DNA of 64,000 bases from Oidiodendron maius Zn (taxonomy: Eukaryota > Ascomycota > Leotiomycetes > Myxotrichaceae). The stretch is taken from NCBI GenBank assembly GCA_000827325.1, contig KN832903.1, positions 1 to 64,000 of the forward strand. The letters run 5' to 3'. Below, piece after piece: positions 60,754-64,000 of the stretch. Both the position numbers and the translations under genes were made by a program. Under the pieces are notes generated by a model, which saw only the letters and a program-made list of their open reading frames with translations, was not told the origin of the DNA and searched no databases. Numbering within the stretch: the stretch's first letter is position 1; the number at the start of each line of letters is the position of its first letter.

Positions 60754-61869
60754 TCATGCCACCACAAACTCGAGCACACCAAAGTCATCAAACTCAGAGT
60801 TAAGATTTTGGAACTCGGCATTTAAACGAAAGCCAGCACGCTCAGCCAACTCGCTATACATCTCAGCGTTCCGCCTCTTACCAGCGGCCATCATAAGGGC
60901 GATGTCTAGGCCGACGTTTAGGGCTATCCGTTTTGGGTTGAGCATATCCTCGATAACTAGGACACGAGAATCAGACGCCACTGCCTTACGCACGGTCTGG
61001 AAGGCCCGTACGACGTCCTGGTCTGGGAAGTCGTTGAGGACGCGGCGGAACTGGTAGACGCTGGCGCCCTGGATGGATACGGGATAGGGCTCGAACATGC
61101 TTCCACCTACGAGCTGTACCTTCTGCAGCTCGTCTGGGTTCTTATCCAAGTTTTTCCTGGTGTTCTCGATCACTTGCGGGAGATCAAAGAGGGCGCATCT
61201 CTCCGCCGGGAGGAAGGGGTTGCTGCGCACCGCATCGCGCAGGGCCAGCCCATGACTGCCACCAATGTCCACGATGGCGAGCTGCGAGCCAGCTGCGAGT
61301 GCTTCCTTCATCCACCCGAAATCGTAGATACCCTTTAAGGAATACATCTCTCCAGCCTCCCTTAGAGCTTCATTGAAGCCCTTATGTACGGCTTCGTCAC
61401 CCACAATAATTTCGTAGGCGGCCTTGTCCTCAAAGCCGTGGGCAAGGCCAAGAGGTGTGAAATTGACGTTGTCGGGCGAAGCCAAGCCATGCTTTGCGAA
61501 GAAAGCTGGCAGCTGGGCAAAGGAGCGAAACACATTATTGAACATGTGGATCCACATCCAGGCAGTAGGCTGACCAGACTTGTAGCTGCGAGACTTTTCC
61601 GTGTGAGCGATGCGGCCAGCGGCGGGTGATTCGAGAACCTTGCGCGCAATGAAGAAGTTGGTGATACGAATGACCACCTCCTGCGTACCACCGATTTTCT
61701 CGGCCAACTCGGAGACAGTGATGTCTCCCTCGTCTGGGATCACATCCCAGGCCTTGTAGTCAATGAAGACCTTGGTGAGCGCATACTCGGCGGCAGACAT
61801 GCAGGGCGCGCCGACATCTTGATACACCTTTTGAATACGGGCACGAGCTTCTGATTGCTGAGCTGCCAT
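60754..61869 (-). CDS. SAM-dependent methyltransferase (COMT-like fold)
   Basis: A single exon of 371 residues starts MAAQQSEARARIQKVYQD. An N-terminal winged-helix dimerisation domain (residues 20-100: DITVSELAEKIGGTQEVVIRI) precedes a class I Rossmann domain with the SAM motif VDIGGSHGLAL (about residue 200) and the downstream Asp/Leu pair in ALFDLPQV. The position of the catalytic His of plant-type O-methyltransferases (RxxLHDW.D) reads RRVLNDFPDQD, so Asn replaces His. That fits a substrate needing no phenol deprotonation, such as an amide, amine or carboxylate. N-methylation of the tetramic acid is one option by analogy with harzianic acid (inference). It converges with aldolase 1 and has a CGG-N7-CGG motif 173-185 bp upstream. 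Confidence 0.88.
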   Translation of the reverse strand: MAAQQSEARARIQKVYQDVGAPCMSAAEYALTKVFIDYKAWDVIPDEGDITVSELAEKIGGTQEVVIRITNFFIARKVLESPAAGRIAHTEKSRSYKSGQPTAWMWIHMFNNVFRSFAQLPAFFAKHGLASPDNVNFTPLGLAHGFEDKAAYEIIVGDEAVHKGFNEALREAGEMYSLKGIYDFGWMKEALAAGSQLAIVDIGGSHGLALRDAVRSNPFLPAERCALFDLPQVIENTRKNLDKNPDELQKVQLVGGSMFEPYPVSIQGASVYQFRRVLNDFPDQDVVRAFQTVRKAVASDSRVLVIEDMLNPKRIALNVGLDIALMMAAGKRRNAEMYSELAERAGFRLNAEFQNLNSEFDDFGVLEFVVA

Positions 61870-62385
61870 TTAGATTCAATGTTGCTTTTGGTTTTGTTGT
61901 TACACTTCTTCTTCCTTGAAAGTATATGATGATTGGGATTAAATTTGTAGAGGCGAGTACTTATTATGTAGCTAGGGATTAAGCCTTCTAGAGCGTGGCC
62001 AATAGCTCTCTCAATCCGTTCAATAAGTGCGGACTCCAATTCGGAGCTTTTCGGTGAAGAAGCATCTGCCTCTCAATACGGCAAACATTACCGATCGCGA
62101 TAAAGCTATTCTACGGTTCTGAAGTGCTGGTATAGTGTGATTCCGTTGGTGATAAAGAAGTAGACTTGTCTTAATGGTGGGAGGATCTTCAATTGATATA
62201 AGTTATCTAGGATTTTATCGGGCCTCCAAGTTCAACTAGTAAAGATATTATAGATACACTTGGTCGCAAACCTAATTGGTCCAATTGTTGGCTTACATTG
62301 TGCTTACGGGATATGTGTCAGTTCGAGTGGATGAAGTAAAATTCTATTCTAATTTTCTTTGCCCTCCTCGAAAGTTAAAGGGTAA
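61870..62385. promoter_or_regulatory. Methyltransferase promoter and aldolase 2 3' flank
   Basis: No gene besides a motif-less 80-codon frame overlapping the aldolase 2 end. It carries the regulatory motif listed separately. Confidence 0.4.
62042..62054 (-). promoter_or_regulatory. CGG-N7-CGG motif upstream of the methyltransferase
   Basis: CGGAGCTTTTCGG on the plus strand, 173-185 bp before the methyltransferase ATG. It shares the CGGA...TTTCGG pattern with the aminotransferase and aldolase 1 copies. Confidence 0.5.
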
Positions 62386-63233
62386 CTATCTTATAGGTGG
62401 TACCGTAATAACCGCCTTAATAGCGCCTGAGGTCAATATTGAACTGTCATGCTGTACGAGCATGAACCGAGCTCCCAAAGTGTTGATAACCCAGTCCTGC
62501 AGTCCGGGGTCGTCGTAGATCCCGGCCACTCCGAAGATCTTGTTATGTTTCCAGCAGACCATGCTGACAGTGTCCAGGGCTGAGCGTATCTGGTCGCTGT
62601 CCACCTGGCCAGGGACTCCCAGATCAACGGACAGGTCTTGGCAGCCTACAACGATGGCATCCACCCCATCAATCAACACGATCTCCTCCACTCGTCCAAC
62701 ACCTCTGAGACTTTCAATCATAATGAAGACTGAGGAGCCAGTCTGGTTGGTCAACTCCATCATCTCCGCCGGTGGCACGCTGCACATGCCGAACAGTGGC
62801 GCTTGGCCTATGATGGACCGGCATCCCAGAGGTGGGTATTTGGAGATAGTCACGGCTGCCTCTGCCTCCTCTATACACGAATTAGAATAAATAGCGTAGG
62901 GAGAAGCAAAGCCAGGGTAGAGTCAGTACCTGGAGACTCTATGTGTGGGAAAAAGACACCCATGGCGCCGCCATCAAGGACGCGCTGGACAAATCCACTG
63001 CCACACTGGGGCGGCAAACAAACGAAAGGGGTGATACCGGTCATATTGCCGACATTGCACAAGTTAGCTGTCTCGGACAAGCTAAGCCAGCCGTGCTCAA
63101 GGTCGATAAAAAGGCAGTCAAAGTCTGCGTTGCGTGCGATTTGCACCACCAGGGCGTTCGACGAGATCTTAATGCCAAATGACGTGCATAGCTTGCCCGC
63201 TCTCTTACACTCGAGGAAGTTGTTCACGTACAT
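62386..63233 (-). CDS. HpcH/HpaI-family aldolase 2, active-site Arg replaced by Cys
   Basis: Two exons, 63,233-62,930 and 62,870-62,386, close in frame to 262 residues, the usual family length. An upstream in-frame ATG at 63,263 is possible, but MYVNNFLECKRAGKLC aligns with the paralogue's start. The active-site His (IDLEHGWLS) and metal ligands Glu (IMIESLRGV) and Asp (GCQDLSVDLG) are kept. The enolate-binding Arg of the V-R-V/L-P motif is Cys72 (FVCLPPQ). The codon is TGT, one C-to-T step from CGT. Arg-to-Ala at the equivalent HpaI site (Arg70) is reported to abolish aldolase activity, so this copy may be inactive, regulatory or altered in specificity. It is clearly paralogous to aldolase 1 and shares its regulatory motif. 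Confidence 0.85.
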
Positions 63234-63306
63234 GGTCTCCGGAATGTATATTTTCCCTCTCAAGTGGCGTTGTACAAATAATGGTGAGGAGGAAAGTAGA
63301 TAAGGA

Positions 63307-63319
63307 CGGAAGGATCCGG
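63307..63319 (-). promoter_or_regulatory. CGG-N7-CGG motif upstream of aldolase 2
   Basis: CGGAAGGATCCGG on the plus strand, 74-86 bp before the aldolase 2 ATG, in the same orientation relative to the gene as four other copies. Confidence 0.42.
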
Positions 63320-64000
63320 TCTAGGATATAGTTAAGGCAGGAAGGTGGTCATATGTCAAGATTTTCCGAAAAGAGATGCATTTAAAGGGGGGCGTCAGAA
63401 TATTATCTGATCAACAATACGTATTAAAATTGAGAAAAGCAACGAACTCGAATGAGTCGATCTAGGTATAACAGTGGGTAAGGCTTAGACAAGGACCTAA
63501 TTATGCTACTGCTAATGTCCATACTATAATTAGAGAGATCCTCACATCTTTGCCGCAAATGGGGCCCGTAACTCAAATCCTGTTCAGCTGAGATATGTAA
63601 ATATTTTAGTCCCTAAATCCACGAGCAGTACTGTAATCTATATTTATAACTTGTTTAACATCTGTGATCCCATTTTGTAGTACCTGCCACTAGGTTCAAT
63701 TGCTCGCTTCGCTCACTTATGGCTGAGTAGGCGCTACCTACACTTTAGTGAGAGTGATCTCTAAAGGGGGAGAGCACCCTGACTCCCTTTAAATTTCTTA
63801 TTAAGGGCCATTATCATCTGGGGAAAGACCCCCCCTAGTCTTTATTATCATTACTCCTACTAATAGAACACGCCATCGGGGGCGAGCTTGCGAGGTCTCA
63901 ATGGCGCCAGGCACACGTTGTTGGAGTGCTGAAGGACTCAATGTACGCAGGCATACAGTACACTTGGTACTGCTTATGCATTTTATAGGCTTCTCCCACT
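63320..64000. other. End of window, no gene recognised
   Basis: This is intergenic after the aldolase 2 promoter. A segment near 63,700-63,720 (TGCTCGCTTCGCTCACTTAT) has the look of a dispersed repeat. Whether the cluster continues beyond the window cannot be seen. Confidence 0.4.

Noticed and set aside
1-64000. CRISPR arrays, rRNA and tRNA genes
   Set aside because: No regularly spaced repeat array, no rRNA-like stretch and no convincing tRNA cloverleaf was seen; CRISPR is not expected in a fungal nucleus.

Overview
The window reads as chromosomal DNA of a filamentous ascomycete (Pezizomycotina). The genes have short introns with GTANGT donors and (G)CTAAC branch points. Fungus-specific families are present (HET domain, CreD-type arrestin, Zn2Cys6 regulator, PKS-NRPS hybrid). 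Repeats are AT-rich and differ almost only by C-to-T/G-to-A changes, the mark of repeat-induced point mutation (RIP). I cannot name the species.

Layout. 1-5.1 kb is an AT-rich decayed repeat island with a hAT transposase relic. 5.1-11.9 kb is gene-poor: small unrecognised ORFs, a tandemly duplicated ORF, a possible small secreted protein convergent with a partial HET-domain ORF, and an LTR-like segment. 11.9-14.4 kb holds a multi-exon amino-acid permease. 15.2-24.5 kb is a transposon nest: a piggyBac-like relic, a degraded Ty1/copia element with both LTRs and a 5-bp target duplication, and inside that a 2.7-kb Mutator-like element (MULE) with 123-bp terminal inverted repeats and a perfect 9-bp duplication. 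26.1-27.9 kb is an arrestin-like adaptor. 28.9-29.2 kb is a short-chain dehydrogenase pseudogene lacking its middle.

From 29.4 kb to about 63.3 kb lies what I interpret as one specialised-metabolite cluster: homoaconitase-like enzyme, acetohydroxyacid synthase (AHAS) copy, aspartate aminotransferase, MFS exporter, Zn2Cys6 regulator, a 4,065-residue PKS-NRPS (KS-AT-DH-cMT-ER0-KR-ACP-C-A-T-R/Dieckmann), an HpcH/HpaI aldolase, a SAM methyltransferase and a second HpcH/HpaI aldolase. Most of these gene models were rebuilt exon by exon and close in frame.

Working model (inference). An aldolase joins pyruvate to a second 2-oxo acid. The aminotransferase turns the product into a 4-hydroxy-4-alkyl-glutamate. 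The NRPS half, whose hand-read A-domain code carries a lysine suited to an acidic side chain, condenses it with a C-methylated polyketide, and the terminal domain releases a tetramic acid. The methyltransferase may N- or O-methylate it, and the MFS protein exports it. The AHAS copy has Val where essentially all AHASs have the herbicide-contact Pro (Arabidopsis Pro197), so it looks like a self-resistance enzyme and predicts that the product inhibits branched-chain amino-acid synthesis. Harzianic acid, a Trichoderma tetramic acid and AHAS inhibitor, is the obvious precedent. A shared CGG-N7-CGG motif lies upstream of six cluster genes (aminotransferase, exporter, PKS-NRPS, both aldolases, methyltransferase) but not of AHAS or homoaconitase, and is a candidate operator for the cluster regulator.
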